DNA of 12,441 nucleotides from Syntrophaceae bacterium UBA6252 (GTDB taxonomy: Bacteria; Desulfobacterota; Syntrophia; Syntrophales; UBA6807), in the NCBI GenBank assembly GCA_002441265.1, contig DJVQ01000016.1, positions 372-12,812 of the forward strand. The letters run 5' to 3'. This document shows positions 1-6,606 of this stretch, piece by piece. Position numbers and translations under genes: made by a program. Every line of letters begins with the position of its first letter. The stretch's first letter is position 1. A model generated the notes under the pieces. The model did not search any database. It saw only the letters and a program-made list of their open reading frames with translations, and was not told where the DNA came from.

Positions 1-803
1 AGATCAAGGACGCCTTCCTCCGGTTCGCCAACCTGGTGCCCTTCTACGGTACGACGATCCTGTGCCTCGACGACGAGCACGTCCGGGCCATCCTCCCGGC
101 GGTGAAGAGGCGTTTCGTCACCTACGGGCTGTCTCCGGACGCGAGCTACCGGGCCGTGGACATCCAATTCGAGGGGAGGGGGAGCCGCTTCACCCTCTGC
201 CACGGCGACCGGGTCCTCGGGCCCGTGGAGATGAACGTTCCCGGCCTGTTCAACATCCTGAACGCCATGGCGGCCATTGCCGTGGCCAGGGAACTGGAAC
301 TGGCCTTTCCCGTCATCCGGGAGGGCCTTGTGCTCTTCACGGGCGTCCATCGCCGCCTGGAAATCAAGGGGGAGGCCGGCGGCGTTCTCGTGGTGGACGA
401 CTACGGCCACCACCCGACGGAAATCCTGGCGACCCTCCGGGCGGCGAAGGAGGCGTGGAAGGGAAGGAGGCTGGTCGTGGTGTTCCAGCCCCACCGGTAC
501 ACCCGGACCCGGGCGCTGTTCGACGAGTTCACCGGGGCCTTCGGAGAGGCCGATGCCCTCGCGGTCATGGACATTTATGCGGCAAGCGAGACGCCCATCG
601 AAGGGGTCCATGCGGAAATCCTCGCGGCGGCCATCGGGAAGAAGGGGAAAACGATGTGCCGTTACGCGGCGGGACCGGCGGAAGTGGCCGATTTTCTCGC
701 CGCCGAGGCCGCTCCGGGGGATGTGGTGCTCACCATGGGCGCCGGGAACGTGTGGAAAACGGGGATGTCTTTCCTGGAATGGAAGAAAGGTGCGGGGGAA
801 TGA
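1..803 (+). CDS. murC: UDP-N-acetylmuramate--L-alanine ligase MurC (5'-truncated)
   Basis: MurC is the cytoplasmic ATP-dependent ligase that adds L-Ala to UDP-MurNAc, the first amino acid of the peptidoglycan stem. Only the C-terminal part (about 266 residues of a family length near 460) is present. The reading frame is open from base 3, and the gene begins left of the window. Visible family marks are the central-domain segment NVPGLFNILNAMAAIAVA (about 237-290), which matches the Mur ligase 'HNxxNAxAA' region; RRLEIKGE (about 352-372); the MurC signature VDDYGHHPTEI (about 393-425); FQPHRYTRTR in the C-terminal domain; and GAGNVWKTG near the end. The ATP-binding P-loop would lie outside the window. 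The stop TGA overlaps the murB ATG by 4 bp (ATGA), so the two genes are probably translationally coupled. The identification is secure from the motifs and the gene order. Confidence 0.96.
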   Translation, partial: IKDAFLRFANLVPFYGTTILCLDDEHVRAILPAVKRRFVTYGLSPDASYRAVDIQFEGRGSRFTLCHGDRVLGPVEMNVPGLFNILNAMAAIAVARELELAFPVIREGLVLFTGVHRRLEIKGEAGGVLVVDDYGHHPTEILATLRAAKEAWKGRRLVVVFQPHRYTRTRALFDEFTGAFGEADALAVMDIYAASETPIEGVHAEILAAAIGKKGKTMCRYAAGPAEVADFLAAEAAPGDVVLTMGAGNVWKTGMSFLEWKKGAGE

Positions 804-1732
804 CGCGGGAGGAAGCCTACCGGGAACTTTCGATCCGGATGCCCGGAAGGGTCTTCCTGCGGGAGCCCATGGACCGGCACACGTCCATGGGGGTCGGCGG
901 CGCGGCGGACTGCCTGGCGTTCCCCCGGGGGATCGAGGAAGTCCGCGACACGGCGGTCTTTCTCCTCCGGGAGGGGATTCCCTTCCTCCCCCTGGGAAAC
1001 GGGACGAACCTGATCGTCCGGGAAAGGGGATACCGGGGGGTCTTTCTGTCCCTGAGGGACCTGGATGGAATGGAACTTCGCGAGGAAGGGGGGATGCCGG
1101 TCCTCACGGCGGGGGCGGGGGCGCCCCTGTCCCGGGCCGTTCGTTTCACCGTCGCGAACGCCCTGGCGGGACTGGAATTCTGTGCGGGAATCCCCGGCAC
1201 CGTGGGCGGGGCCATCCGGATGAATGCGGGGGCGTGGGGCATGGAAATCAAGGACGTCATCCGGTCGCTGCGTTTCCTGAACGGGTCCGCGACGGTCCGG
1301 ACGGAAGTCCGGGAGCGGCTTCCCTTCCGGTACAGGGCGCTGGACCTGCCGGCGGGGACGGTGATCCTGGAAGGGGACTTTTCCCTCGCCCGCGGCGACG
1401 AGCGGGCCGTCCGGGAGCAGGTGGAGGGATTTCTCGAAAGAAGGCGGCAGCGTCATCCCCTGGAGCACCCGAGCGCCGGATCGATTTTTCGGAACCCGCC
1501 GGAGGGGCCCGCGGGGCTCCTCATCGACCGGGCCGGACTGAAGGGGCTTCGGGTCGGCGGCGCCGCGGTTTCGGAAAAGCACGGCAACTTCATCGTCAAT
1601 GACGGCGGCGCCGGGGCGGAGGACGTGATCGCCCTGATGCGGCTTGTCCGGGAGCGGGTCTCCCGGGAGACGGGGATCCTGCTCGAACCGGAAGTGAAGA
1701 TCGTGGGGGAGGATGGATGGGAGCCCCTGTGA
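800..1732 (+). CDS. murB: UDP-N-acetylenolpyruvoylglucosamine reductase MurB (310 aa)
   Basis: MurB is an FAD-dependent enzyme that reduces UDP-GlcNAc-enolpyruvate to UDP-MurNAc with NADPH in the cytoplasm. The start ATG at 800 overlaps the murC stop, and the open frame upstream of it is only a shadow of murC. FAD-binding marks are LGNGTNLIV (residues 65-73) and CAGIPGTVGGAIRMNAG (128-144). PFRYR lies at 175-179. The substrate region HPSAGSIFRNP (223-233) carries Ser228, the expected proton donor. LEPEV (295-299) carries the conserved Glu298. The length and the SAGSIFRNP form without the extra tyrosine loop of the E. coli enzyme fit a type II MurB. The gene sits between murC and ftsQ with overlaps on both sides, in a normal dcw arrangement. 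Confidence 0.97.
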   Translation: MTREEAYRELSIRMPGRVFLREPMDRHTSMGVGGAADCLAFPRGIEEVRDTAVFLLREGIPFLPLGNGTNLIVRERGYRGVFLSLRDLDGMELREEGGMPVLTAGAGAPLSRAVRFTVANALAGLEFCAGIPGTVGGAIRMNAGAWGMEIKDVIRSLRFLNGSATVRTEVRERLPFRYRALDLPAGTVILEGDFSLARGDERAVREQVEGFLERRRQRHPLEHPSAGSIFRNPPEGPAGLLIDRAGLKGLRVGGAAVSEKHGNFIVNDGGAGAEDVIALMRLVRERVSRETGILLEPEVKIVGEDGWEPL

Positions 1733-2562
1733 ATTCGAGACTGACCGTCCGGAAAAACCGGCTCATGAGACGATGGCTTCGGATCCTCCGGGAAATCGGG
1801 AAGGCGGTCCTCCTGGTGTTCATGGCCGGTCTTCTCGGCATCGCCATGGTGTTCGGGTACAGTTACGTGATCACCGCCTCCTGCTTCGCTCTCGAAAAAA
1901 CGGTGGTCCGCGGCCTTCACAGGCTTTCGGAACCGGACATCCTGAAGCTCGCGGGCCTCGAAAAGGGGAAGAACGTCCTGATGCTGAATCTTTCCGAAAC
2001 GGAGGCGAAGATCCGCAGCCACCCCTGGGTGAAGGAAGCCTTCGTGGGCCGGGAGCTGCCGAACCGGATCGTGATCGAGGTCGTGGAAAGGGAGGGCGCG
2101 GGTGTTGTCGTGATCGGAGAGGTCCCGTACATGATGGACACCGGTGGAGAGGTGTTCAAACGGTATGAAAAAGGGGATCTTCCCGACACTCCCGTGTTCA
2201 CCGGAATCATGGACGGAAGTGAGCGAAAGAAGACCCGGCTGGTCCATGAATCCCTGGAACTGCTCCGGGTGATCCGGTCCGGCGGGACCTCGATCCCCGA
2301 CGGGATGGTTTCGGAGATCCACGGGGACGACCGATGGGGCGTCACCCTGTTTTCCCGTGCCGGGTACAGCATTCGTCTCGGGTTCGGGGATTACGAAAGA
2401 AGTCTGAAGCGGGCGGTCGCTGTGATCGGTGATTACCGGGGCAAAGGGGACTCGGTCGGGGGGATTCATCTCGACTGCTCGAATCGCGACGAGATCGTCG
2501 TGCAGAAGGTCCGGGGAATCCGGGAAAGGGAAATGGACCGCCGGAATTCCTGGGAGACCTGA
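1717..2562 (+). CDS. ftsQ: Cell division protein FtsQ (POTRA-domain divisome protein)
   Basis: FtsQ is a bitopic inner-membrane protein that links early and late divisome components, with its bulk in the periplasm. Counting from ATG 1717 (281 aa), a basic N-terminus (RKNRLMRRWLR) is followed by one membrane segment at about 30-52. A POTRA-type region spans about 57-125 (VRGLHRLSEPDILKLAG, then SHPWVKEAFVGRELPN), and the FtsQ beta domain follows. POTRA domain and position before ftsA make the call firm despite low sequence conservation in this family. The start is uncertain. ATG 1717 has GGAGG only 4 nt upstream. GTG 1729 overlaps the murB stop as GTGA, the same geometry as murC/murB, but its Shine-Dalgarno would be 16 nt away. 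The choice changes only four cytoplasmic residues. Confidence 0.92.
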   Translation: MGAPVNSRLTVRKNRLMRRWLRILREIGKAVLLVFMAGLLGIAMVFGYSYVITASCFALEKTVVRGLHRLSEPDILKLAGLEKGKNVLMLNLSETEAKIRSHPWVKEAFVGRELPNRIVIEVVEREGAGVVVIGEVPYMMDTGGEVFKRYEKGDLPDTPVFTGIMDGSERKKTRLVHESLELLRVIRSGGTSIPDGMVSEIHGDDRWGVTLFSRAGYSIRLGFGDYERSLKRAVAVIGDYRGKGDSVGGIHLDCSNRDEIVVQKVRGIREREMDRRNSWET

Positions 2563-2618
2563 GCGGGGGACCGCACAGATTTTGCCCGGAACGACGGGAC
2601 GGAAAGGGAAACGGAGGA

Positions 2619-3848
2619 ATGGCCAGAAAAGGAAACGTCGTTGTCGGTCTTGACCTGGGAACAACGAAGACCTGTGTCATCGTCGGAAAGGTCAACGACA
2701 CGGGCAGCCTCGACATTGTCGGCATCGGAAGCTGCCCCTCCACGGGACTCCGGAAGGGCGTGGTGGTGAACATCGACAACACGGTGGAATCGATCCGGAA
2801 GGCCGTCGAGGAAGCGGAACTCATGTCCGACTGCGAGATCGATTCCGTGTTCACGGGCATCGCGGGAAGCCACATCGAGGGATTGAACAGCCACGGAATC
2901 GTGGCGGTGAAGGGAAAGGAGGTGGACAGCGACGACGTCCGGAGGGCCGTGGAAGCGGCAAGGGCCATGGCCATCCCCCTGGACCGGGAAATCCTGCACG
3001 TGATCCCCCAGTTTTTCATCGTCGACAACCAGGACGGCGTGAAGGACCCCATGGGGATGTCCGGGGTGCGTCTGGAAGCGAAGGTCCACGTCGTCATCGC
3101 TTCCGTGACGTCGGTGCAGAACATCATCAAGTCGGTGAACCGGGTGGGCCTCGACGTGAACGACGTCATCCTGGAACCCCTGGCCTCGAGCGAGGCGGTC
3201 CTGTCCACCGACGAAAAGGAACTTGGGGTGGCCCTCATGGACATCGGCGGGGGAACGACGGACATCGCCGTCTTCGCCGAGGGGAGCGTCAAGCACAGCT
3301 CCGTTCTGGCCGTGGGGGGGAATTATCTGACCAACGACATCGCCGTGGGGCTCCGGACGCCGGTGAACGAAGCGGAAAAGATCAAGATCAAGTACGGTTG
3401 CTCCTTCGTTCCCCTGATCAAGCCCGACGAGACCATCGAGGTGCCCAGCGTGGGGGGGCGGCAGCCCAGGAGGGTTTCCAGGCAGATCCTCGGGGAGATC
3501 ATTCAGCCGAGGGTGGAGGAGATCCTCCGTCTTGCCCACCGTGAGGTCATCAAGTCCGGATACGAGGACCTTCTCGGGGCGGGGATCGTCCTTACCGGCG
3601 GCACGGCCGTCCTCGAGGGGATTACGGAACTGGGGGAACAAATCTTTCACATGCCCGTCCGGCGGGGGGTCCCCCAGGGGATCGGCGGGCTTACCGACGT
3701 GGTGAACAGTCCCCTTTACGCCACGGGGGTGGGGCTCATCATGTACGGGCTCAAGAACCGGTCCGCCCGTTCCTTCCGGACGGGCGAGGGGAGCTTTTTC
3801 GCCAAGCTGATTCAGAGAATCAAACGTTGGTATTCCGAATTTTTCTAG
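2619..3848 (+). CDS. ftsA: Cell division protein FtsA (actin-like membrane anchor of FtsZ)
   Basis: FtsA is an actin-family ATPase that tethers FtsZ to the cytoplasmic membrane and recruits later division proteins. The 409 residues have the expected order: phosphate-1 loop VGLDLGTTKTCVIVGK (9-24), the FtsA-specific 1C insertion, phosphate-2 loop MDIGGGTTDIAVF (207-219), the adenosine-binding GIVLTGGTAVLEG (322-334), and a C-terminal amphipathic helix SFFAKLIQRIKRWYSEFF (392-409) that serves as the membrane-targeting sequence. ATG 2619 gives the usual short FtsA N-terminus (MARKGN before the first strand). Oddly, a GGAGG ends only one base before this ATG, so the working ribosome site may be the upstream GGAAAGGG (2601-2608). 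It lies 56 nt after ftsQ and 12 nt before ftsZ. Confidence 0.97.
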   Translation: MARKGNVVVGLDLGTTKTCVIVGKVNDTGSLDIVGIGSCPSTGLRKGVVVNIDNTVESIRKAVEEAELMSDCEIDSVFTGIAGSHIEGLNSHGIVAVKGKEVDSDDVRRAVEAARAMAIPLDREILHVIPQFFIVDNQDGVKDPMGMSGVRLEAKVHVVIASVTSVQNIIKSVNRVGLDVNDVILEPLASSEAVLSTDEKELGVALMDIGGGTTDIAVFAEGSVKHSSVLAVGGNYLTNDIAVGLRTPVNEAEKIKIKYGCSFVPLIKPDETIEVPSVGGRQPRRVSRQILGEIIQPRVEEILRLAHREVIKSGYEDLLGAGIVLTGGTAVLEGITELGEQIFHMPVRRGVPQGIGGLTDVVNSPLYATGVGLIMYGLKNRSARSFRTGEGSFFAKLIQRIKRWYSEFF

Positions 3849-3860
3849 GGAGGGTTTGTT

Positions 3861-5012
3861 ATGTTTGAAATCATCGAAAATCTGGGGGATGCACCGGCGC
3901 GGATCAAGGTGATCGGCGTGGGCGGCGCCGGGGGAAACGCGGTGAACATGATGGTCGCCTCTTCCCTGAAAGGCGTGGAACTCATCGCCGCCAACACGGA
4001 CGCCCAGGTCCTCCGCCGTTCCGAGTGCGCGCTGAAGATTCAGCTCGGGGCGCAGATCACCCGGGGGTACGGCGCGGGATCCAACCCTGAGACCGGCCGG
4101 AACGCCGCCCTGGAATCGAAGGATGAAATCCAGAAGGCCCTCTCCGGAGCGGACATGATTTTCATCACCGCCGGAATGGGGGGCGGCACGGGGACGGGAG
4201 CGGCGCCGATCGTGGCGGAGATCGCGAAGGACTTGAACGCCCTGACCATCGCCGTGGTCACCAAGCCCTTCTTCTTCGAGGGGAAGAGAAAGGAGCGGAT
4301 CGCCGAAGGGGGAATCGAGGAGCTGAGAAAAATCGTCGACACCCTCATCGTGATCCCCAACGAGCGTCTCGTGGCGGTGGCGGGGAGGAACATGTCCTTC
4401 GTCGACGCCCGGAAGAAGGCCGACGAGATCCTCCTTCACGCGGTGAAGGGCATCTCCGACCTCATCATCGTTCCCGGTCTCATCAACCTCGATTTCGCCG
4501 ACATCCGGACGGTCATGACCGAGATGGGCATGGCGCTCATGGGGACGGGCGTGGCGAGCGGCGAGAACCGCGCCATCGAGGCGGCCCAGCGGGCGATCTC
4601 CTCCCCGCTCCTGGAGGACAACACGATTCACGGCGCCCGGGGCATTCTCCTGAACATCACGGGCAGCTCCAACATCACCCTTCACGAGGTGAAGGAAGCG
4701 GCTTCGCTGATTCAGAACGACGCCCACGAGGACGCCAACATCATTTTCGGAACGGTCATCGATGACGCCATGGGGGACGAGATCCGGCTCACCGTCATCG
4801 CCACCGGTTTCGACCGGATGGAATCGAAAAAAGGGGAGATCACGAACATCTCCCACATCTCCAGCTTTGCCAGGGGGGATCTTTCGAAACCCACATTCCT
4901 GAGGAAGGAGAAGAACGCGGAAAAGAAGGAAATCGTCAAGATGGGGCTCATCGACGACGACGACCTGGGCGAGTTCGAAATCCCGACGTTCCTGAGAAAG
5001 CAGGCGGACTGA
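3861..5012 (+). CDS. ftsZ: Cell division GTPase FtsZ
   Basis: FtsZ is the tubulin homologue that polymerises into the cytokinetic ring. The 383 residues carry the nucleotide-binding GVGGAGGNAVNM (19-30), the tubulin signature GGGTGTG (107-113), the synergy T7 loop NLDFADI (209-215) that completes the neighbouring GTPase site, and a charged linker from about 320. The conserved C-terminal peptide EFEIPTFLRKQAD (371-383) binds FtsA. The start has a good GGGAGGG ribosome site (about 3848-3854). An unusual point is that the core of the C-terminal peptide, PTFLRK, occurs twice, at 344-349 and 375-380. ftsZ is the last gene of the cluster here; a minus-strand gene converges on it 3 nt after its stop. 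Confidence 0.98.
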   Translation: MFEIIENLGDAPARIKVIGVGGAGGNAVNMMVASSLKGVELIAANTDAQVLRRSECALKIQLGAQITRGYGAGSNPETGRNAALESKDEIQKALSGADMIFITAGMGGGTGTGAAPIVAEIAKDLNALTIAVVTKPFFFEGKRKERIAEGGIEELRKIVDTLIVIPNERLVAVAGRNMSFVDARKKADEILLHAVKGISDLIIVPGLINLDFADIRTVMTEMGMALMGTGVASGENRAIEAAQRAISSPLLEDNTIHGARGILLNITGSSNITLHEVKEAASLIQNDAHEDANIIFGTVIDDAMGDEIRLTVIATGFDRMESKKGEITNISHISSFARGDLSKPTFLRKEKNAEKKEIVKMGLIDDDDLGEFEIPTFLRKQAD

Positions 5013-5015
5013 GCC

Positions 5016-5207
5016 TTATTTCTTCCCCACGCGGCTGATGAAGAAATACCCCATGAGGAGAACCAGGGCCGCGAACCCGACCAGCCGCAGGCGGATTCCC
5101 GTTCCCCAGGCGTCCCCCTCGAACCCTCCCGGGGGGAGTGCCCGCCATATGAGGATGAGAATGCCCAGGGCGGCGAGCGCGTAAAGCACACTTGAAATCC
5201 TGTTCAC
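5016..5207 (-). CDS. Small two-helix membrane protein, 63 aa, unknown function
   Basis: This short minus-strand gene has start GTG (5207-5205), preceded by GGAAGG with about 7 nt spacing, and stops with TAA at 5018-5016. The open frame continues upstream, but that part is low-complexity and basic and lacks a better start. The product has two hydrophobic stretches, about residues 6-24 (VLYALAALGILILIW core) and 40-57 (RLVGFAALVLLMGYFFI), joined by a Gly/Pro-rich loop with two acidic residues and ending in a basic RVGKK tail. This is consistent with a helical hairpin in the inner membrane with both ends in the cytoplasm. I do not recognise the family. It converges on ftsZ with a 3-nt gap, so its end is antisense to any ftsZ read-through transcript. 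The clear Shine-Dalgarno and the hydrophobic pattern support a real gene. Confidence 0.68.
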   Translation of the reverse strand: MNRISSVLYALAALGILILIWRALPPGGFEGDAWGTGIRLRLVGFAALVLLMGYFFISRVGKK

Positions 5208-5222
5208 CGGATCACCTTCCCC

Positions 5223-5267
5223 GGGGAACCCCGCCCGTCGGCCGGAGCGGGGAATCCCTCGTTTTTT
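5223..5267 (+). terminator. Possible rho-independent terminator downstream of ftsZ
   Basis: An imperfect hairpin is visible: CCCCGC (5229-5234) pairs with GCGGGG (5247-5252) around a 12-nt loop. It is extended by GGGA (5224-5227) with TCCC (5255-5258) across small internal bulges. TTTTTT at 5262-5267 follows three bases later. The orientation would end plus-strand transcripts, meaning those of the ftsZ cluster after they cross the opposite-strand gene at 5016-5207. The bulges between stem and T-run weaken the call. Confidence 0.5.
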
Positions 5268-5270
5268 CGT

Positions 5271-5302
5271 TTGCTTTTTCCCTTCACTTGACGATACATA
5301 AT
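5271..5302 (+). promoter_or_regulatory. Possible promoter for the exported redox gene pair
   Basis: An AT-rich patch lies between the putative terminator and the gene starting at 5361. CATAAT (5297-5302) matches five of six bases of a sigma-70 -10 box, but no good -35 lies 16-18 nt upstream. TTGCTT (5271-5276) would pair better with GATACA (5293-5298) at 16 nt. One of these probably drives the following genes. The 5' leader would be about 50 nt. This is a weak call from base composition and position. Confidence 0.3.
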
Positions 5303-5360
5303 TCATGGATTCCTGTCCAGAATCTCCAGCTGCACACAATTTTTTTCGAGGAGGAAACGG

Positions 5361-5957
5361 ATGAGGCGCCCATGGTGGAAATGGAAAGCGGTTTTTCTTT
5401 CGGTCGCGGTCCTGCTCCTTTCCGTGCCCGCGCACGGTACGGCGGGCTTCCCTTACGTCCCGGGGGACTCCCTGGAGGACCTTTCCCTTCCCGTGCCGGC
5501 CGACGGCGCATACCGGGCGTACCTGGGGCTTTCCGGTTCGGGGAATTTCACCCCCGCCGACGTTTCCGCCCCCGTTCTCCTCATCCAGATCTTCAGCATG
5601 TACTGCCCCCACTGCCAGAGGGACGCCGGGAACGTGAACGTCTTTTACGACCTTGTGGAAAAGGACCCCGCCCTCCGGAAACAGATCCGGATCCTCGGGA
5701 TCGGCGCGGGAAACTCTCCCTACGAGGTCGGGGTCTTCCGGGAGAGCTACGGGGTTCCCTTTCCCCTGTTCGGGGACGGGGACTACCGGATCCACAAGAA
5801 ACTCGGCGAGGTCAGGACGCCCTTTTACATCGCCCTGAAGAAGGACGGGAAGGGCGTTCCCAGAATCGTCTTCGCCAGGGTCGGGGGAATCGAGAAGGCG
5901 GAGGACTTTCTCGCCTTCCTGATCCGGGAAACGGGCCTGGAGGGGAAAAAGCCATGA
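5361..5957 (+). CDS. Exported thioredoxin-fold protein with CPHC active site (TlpA-like)
   Basis: This is a 198-residue protein with a secretion signal (basic MRRPWWKWK, hydrophobic core about 10-23, likely cleavage near AHG at 24-26) followed by a thioredoxin fold. The redox motif YCPHCQ (Cys82 and Cys85) sits after strand PVLLIQIFSM, and a cis-Pro motif RTPFY (152-156, Pro154) lies where the family expects it. These are its only two cysteines. CPHC is the dipeptide found in DsbA, but the overall arrangement looks more like the TlpA/redoxin type. It would act as a periplasmic thiol reductant or oxidase. ATG 5361 has GAGGAGG about 7 nt upstream. It overlaps the following peroxiredoxin gene by 4 bp (ATGA), which suggests coupled translation and a shared role. 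The direction of electron flow cannot be read from sequence. Confidence 0.85.
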   Translation: MRRPWWKWKAVFLSVAVLLLSVPAHGTAGFPYVPGDSLEDLSLPVPADGAYRAYLGLSGSGNFTPADVSAPVLLIQIFSMYCPHCQRDAGNVNVFYDLVEKDPALRKQIRILGIGAGNSPYEVGVFRESYGVPFPLFGDGDYRIHKKLGEVRTPFYIALKKDGKGVPRIVFARVGGIEKAEDFLAFLIRETGLEGKKP

Positions 5958-6544
5958 AGAGAAGATGGATCGTCGCGGCCGTTCTCCTTGTTCTCGGAAT
6001 GCCGGTTTTCGCCTTCGGGATTTCCGATGTCTATCAAAAGAACATCTACGACGTGGGCCATCTGAAGCCCGTGGACAGCGTGCTCAAGGTGAAGGTCGGC
6101 GATCCGGCGCCCGACTTCACCCTTCCCGCCGTCGCGGGGGGAACGGTGACCCTGAGCGCGTACCGGGGAAAGAAGAACGTGGTGCTCTCCTTCGTTCCCG
6201 CCGCATGGACGCCGGTCTGCTCCGACCAGTGGCCGGGCTACAACCTGGCCAGGAAGATCTTCGAAAACCGGAACGCCGTTCTGCTCGGCATCTCCGTCGA
6301 CAATATCCCCACGCTTTTCGCCTGGACCGGGCAGATGGGGGACCTGTGGTTCCCCGTCCTTTCCGATTTCTGGCCCCATGGCGCGGTTGCGAAGCGGTAC
6401 GGCGTTCTCCGCTCGAACGGCGTCGCGGAGCGTGCCATCATCGTCATCGACCGGAACGGGATCATCCGGTACATCGACGTCCACGACATCAACGAAAGGC
6501 CCCCCCTGGAATCCATCGTGAAAGCCCTCGACGGGCTTCGGTGA
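5954..6544 (+). CDS. Exported peroxiredoxin of AhpC/TSA type with a single cysteine
   Basis: This 196-residue protein has a signal peptide (KRR, then hydrophobic AAVLLVLGMPVFA, cleavage near residue 20-22) and a peroxiredoxin domain. VGDPAPDFTLPAV (48-60) is the typical entry strand. VPAAWTPVCSDQWPGY (81-96) is the peroxidatic loop, matching PxxxTxxC with Pro82, Thr86 and Cys89. Arg160 in AERAIIVID fits the conserved active-site arginine. It would reduce hydrogen peroxide or organic peroxides outside the cytoplasm. Cys89 is the only cysteine, so there is no resolving cysteine in the chain and an external thiol donor is required. The gene overlaps the CPHC thioredoxin-fold gene by 4 bp, making that protein the obvious candidate partner (inference). 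TGA ends at 6544, 62 nt before the next gene. Confidence 0.88.
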   Translation: MKRRWIVAAVLLVLGMPVFAFGISDVYQKNIYDVGHLKPVDSVLKVKVGDPAPDFTLPAVAGGTVTLSAYRGKKNVVLSFVPAAWTPVCSDQWPGYNLARKIFENRNAVLLGISVDNIPTLFAWTGQMGDLWFPVLSDFWPHGAVAKRYGVLRSNGVAERAIIVIDRNGIIRYIDVHDINERPPLESIVKALDGLR

Positions 6545-6577
6545 GGGATTTTCCGGGAAACGGCGGCCGGCACACGA

Positions 6578-6596
6578 CGGGGAATGAACGTCCCCG
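6578..6596 (+). other. Small hairpin just upstream of the MtnA-like gene
   Basis: CGGGGA (6578-6583) and TCCCCG (6591-6596) form a perfect 6-bp stem with a 7-nt loop, ending about 10 nt before the start codon and touching the GGGGCGGGAG ribosome-binding region. There is no T-run, so it is not a terminator. It could tune translation or be a chance product of high GC content. Confidence 0.3.
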
Positions 6597-6606
6597 GGGC
6601 GGGAGC

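Noticed and set aside
62..799. Open reading upstream of murB in the same frame, which would make a 556-residue protein
   Set aside because: The upstream part is Arg/Gly/Pro-rich shadow translation of murC; real MurB homology begins at the ATG at 800.
2466..4856. Minus-strand open frame of about 796 codons opposite ftsA and ftsZ
   Set aside because: Its composition (His, Asp, Pro, Arg-rich, no domain) is that of an antisense shadow in GC-rich DNA, and the plus strand encodes clear FtsA and FtsZ.
5208..5795. Longer N-terminal version of the small membrane protein before 5016
   Set aside because: The extra residues are basic and low-complexity and run opposite the CPHC gene; the GTG at 5207 has a proper Shine-Dalgarno and leads straight into the first membrane segment.
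5192..5953. Open frame extending upstream of the peroxiredoxin start
   Set aside because: This part is an out-of-frame reading of the CPHC thioredoxin-fold gene; the signal peptide and ATGA overlap fix the start at 5954.
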